From: an uncultured Flavobacteriales bacterium
Lineage (GTDB): Bacteria > Bacteroidota > Bacteroidia > Flavobacteriales_D > Sanyastnellaceae
Length of the DNA stretch: 6,983 nucleotides
Assembly (NCBI GenBank): GCA_937996585.1
Contig: CALKUW010000043.1
Location: 1 to 6,983 of the forward strand
Reading direction: 5' to 3'
Part shown: positions 5,774-6,983 of the stretch, piece after piece
Layout: the number at the start of each line of letters is the position of its first letter
Numbering within the stretch: the stretch's first letter is position 1
Position numbers and translations under genes: made by a program
The notes under the pieces: generated by a model
Told to the model about the DNA's origin: nothing
What the model saw: only the letters and a program-made list of their open reading frames with translations
Databases searched by the model: none

Positions 5774-6370
5774 ATGAGCAACTTCACCACCGAGCTCGAG
5801 GCCGTCAACACGATGCTGTCGGCTGTCGGCAGCCAACCCGTCAACAGCCTGGACGCTGGGGCTGAAGTCGCCATTGCCAAGAACATCCTGCGAGAGACGC
5901 GCCGTGAGGTGCTATCGCGGGGATGGTCCTTCAACTACGAGACCGAGGTCAAGCTGACGCCCGTCAACGACGAGATCGTGCTGGCTGAGAACGTGCTGCG
6001 GATCGATGGGTCCGCTGGCCACAACAGCAACCTCGATCTAGTCCAGCGGGGCACGCGCCTCTACGACCGCAAGGGCCACACCTACGCCATCACCGCTCAG
6101 GTGACCGTGGACATCATCTACAACCTCGAGTGGACCCTGCTCCCCGAGGTGGCTCGTCGCTTCATCATGATCCGCTCTGCGCGGGTCTTTGCTGACCGAG
6201 TGGTGGGCTACGGCCCCCAGCACAGCTTCACGCTGGCGGACGAGTTCCAGGCCCTGACGGACCTCAAGGACGCCGAGGGTGACACTGCTGATCACAACTA
6301 CCTCACCGGGAACAACGATGTGTACCGCGTGGTTCGTCGCGAGAGCGTGAGCCGCAAGATTCGCTTCTGA
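5774..6370 (+). CDS. tail tubular protein A (T7 gp11-like gatekeeper)
   Basis: 198 residues (T7 gp11 196), ATG 5774, TGA 6368-6370. It forms the ring beneath the portal that joins the head to the tail and connects to tubular protein B. Family features: the N-terminal helix ELEAVNTMLSAVGSQPVNSL (7-26; compare [20 protein letters not shown] in T7), IAKNILRETRREVLSRGWSF (34-53), a beta-rich middle with LYDRKGHTY, and a helical C-terminal part containing LEWTLLPEVARRFIMIRSAR and FADRVVGYG. The Shine-Dalgarno is poor: only AGAG at 5769-5772, too near the ATG. The gene follows the post-capsid hairpins, so it probably depends on readthrough transcription, in line with the lower amounts needed. Confidence 0.94.
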   Translation: MSNFTTELEAVNTMLSAVGSQPVNSLDAGAEVAIAKNILRETRREVLSRGWSFNYETEVKLTPVNDEIVLAENVLRIDGSAGHNSNLDLVQRGTRLYDRKGHTYAITAQVTVDIIYNLEWTLLPEVARRFIMIRSARVFADRVVGYGPQHSFTLADEFQALTDLKDAEGDTADHNYLTGNNDVYRVVRRESVSRKIRF

Positions 6371-6983
6371 TGGCGCTGATCACCCACAGCACCGACAGCA
6401 TGGTCGGGGGCGTCAGCCAGCAACCGGCCACCCGGCGCTTCGCCTCCCAGTGCGAGGTGCAAGAGAACGCTCTCGGCACTGTGATCGAGGGGCTCCGCAA
6501 GCGCCCCCCGACGGAGCATGTGGGCCTGATGACCCAGGCCACCACTGAGGCCACGGCGTACCACACGATCAACAGGGACGCCGGTGAGCGGTATGTGGTC
6601 TCGGTGCAGGACGAGTTCCTGCGGGTCTTCGATCTGAACGACGGCTCGCTCCAGACCGTCTACGACATCAACGGCGATGTGGCCGTGGCGGCTGACTTCA
6701 GCTACCTCGACACTACTGACCCCCTGGGGGACATCGAGTTCCTGACGATTGCCGACGCCACCATCATCGTCAACAAGGCGGTGCAGCCGAAGATGGACTC
6801 ATCCACAACGGCTGACCGGGGCTACGAGGCGCTGATCTTCGTCAAGCAGGGCAACTACGGCACCAAGTATGTGGCCGAGGTCGATGGCCGTGTGGTCACC
6901 GTAGAGACCGGGGACTCCTCTGCAACCAACCACATCGAAGGCATCCAGACGGACTACATCGCAGAGCTGATCCGCGATCACCT
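6370..6983 (+). CDS. tail tubular protein B (T7 gp12-like nozzle), C-terminus off window
   Basis: ATG 6370 overlaps the preceding TGA (TGATG) and the frame stays open for 204 codons to the window end; T7 gp12 is about 794 residues, so about three quarters is missing. It builds the tail nozzle below tubular protein A. The N-terminus matches gp12 closely: MALITHSTDSMVGGVSQQPA (compare MALISQS...GGISQQP), ENALGTVIEGLRKRPPTEHV (33-52), HTINRDAGERYVV (65-77), LRVFDLNDG, FLTIADATIIVNKAV and FVKQGNYGTKYVAEVDG (157-173). No good Shine-Dalgarno precedes the ATG; coupling to the upstream gene is likely. Confidence 0.95.
   Translation, partial: MALITHSTDSMVGGVSQQPATRRFASQCEVQENALGTVIEGLRKRPPTEHVGLMTQATTEATAYHTINRDAGERYVVSVQDEFLRVFDLNDGSLQTVYDINGDVAVAADFSYLDTTDPLGDIEFLTIADATIIVNKAVQPKMDSSTTADRGYEALIFVKQGNYGTKYVAEVDGRVVTVETGDSSATNHIEGIQTDYIAELIRDH

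Overview
The window is part of the genome of a T7-like podovirus (short-tailed, lytic-type phage), covering the end of the DNA-metabolism genes and the start of the virion-structure genes. All supported genes are on the + strand and closely packed. The sequence is GC-rich, about 60% by eye. Gene order matches the T7 stretch from gene 6 to gene 12: 5'-3' exonuclease, small genes, portal, scaffold, major capsid, tail tubular A, tail tubular B. The order and protein motifs settle the phage type. The sequence alone does not show whether this is an RNA-polymerase-encoding Autographiviridae member or a related T7-like marine-type group. The host is not identifiable; a Gram-negative host fits the phage type and the possible spanin gene.

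Bases 2-1502 hold the DNA-metabolism end: an exonuclease lacking its N-terminus (2-721), a nucleotide-metabolism protein of the Nmad1/DUF1599 type (697-1080), and two small unknown genes (1067-1273, 1263-1502). Each gene overlaps the next by 11-25 bases, and the last three have clear Shine-Dalgarno sequences. A perfect 12-bp hairpin (1520-1551) closes this block.

Bases 1572-6983 hold the virion genes: a 59-aa protein resembling the T7 gp6.7 N-terminus (1572-1751), the portal (1751-3283), the scaffold (3285-4094), an unexpected 149-aa protein with a lipoprotein-type signal and a C-terminal membrane segment (4094-4543), the major capsid protein (4681-5685), tail tubular protein A (5774-6370) and the beginning of tail tubular protein B (6370 to the window end). 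Portal, the 149-aa gene and tail tubular B each start on the stop codon of the gene before (TGATG or TAATG), which suggests translational coupling. The capsid gene is set apart: a 137-base leader with hairpins and its own Shine-Dalgarno precedes it, and two strong 12-bp hairpins follow it, in the place where T7 has its terminator T-phi.

Together these genes recycle or process DNA and build the procapsid (portal, scaffold, capsid) and the tail tube. The least expected item is the 149-aa membrane-spanning candidate between scaffold and capsid. Its layout (lipobox at the N-terminus, coiled-coil-like middle, C-terminal membrane segment with a basic tail) is that of a unimolecular spanin. No RNA genes, CRISPR arrays, insertion sequences, integrase or attachment sites were seen.
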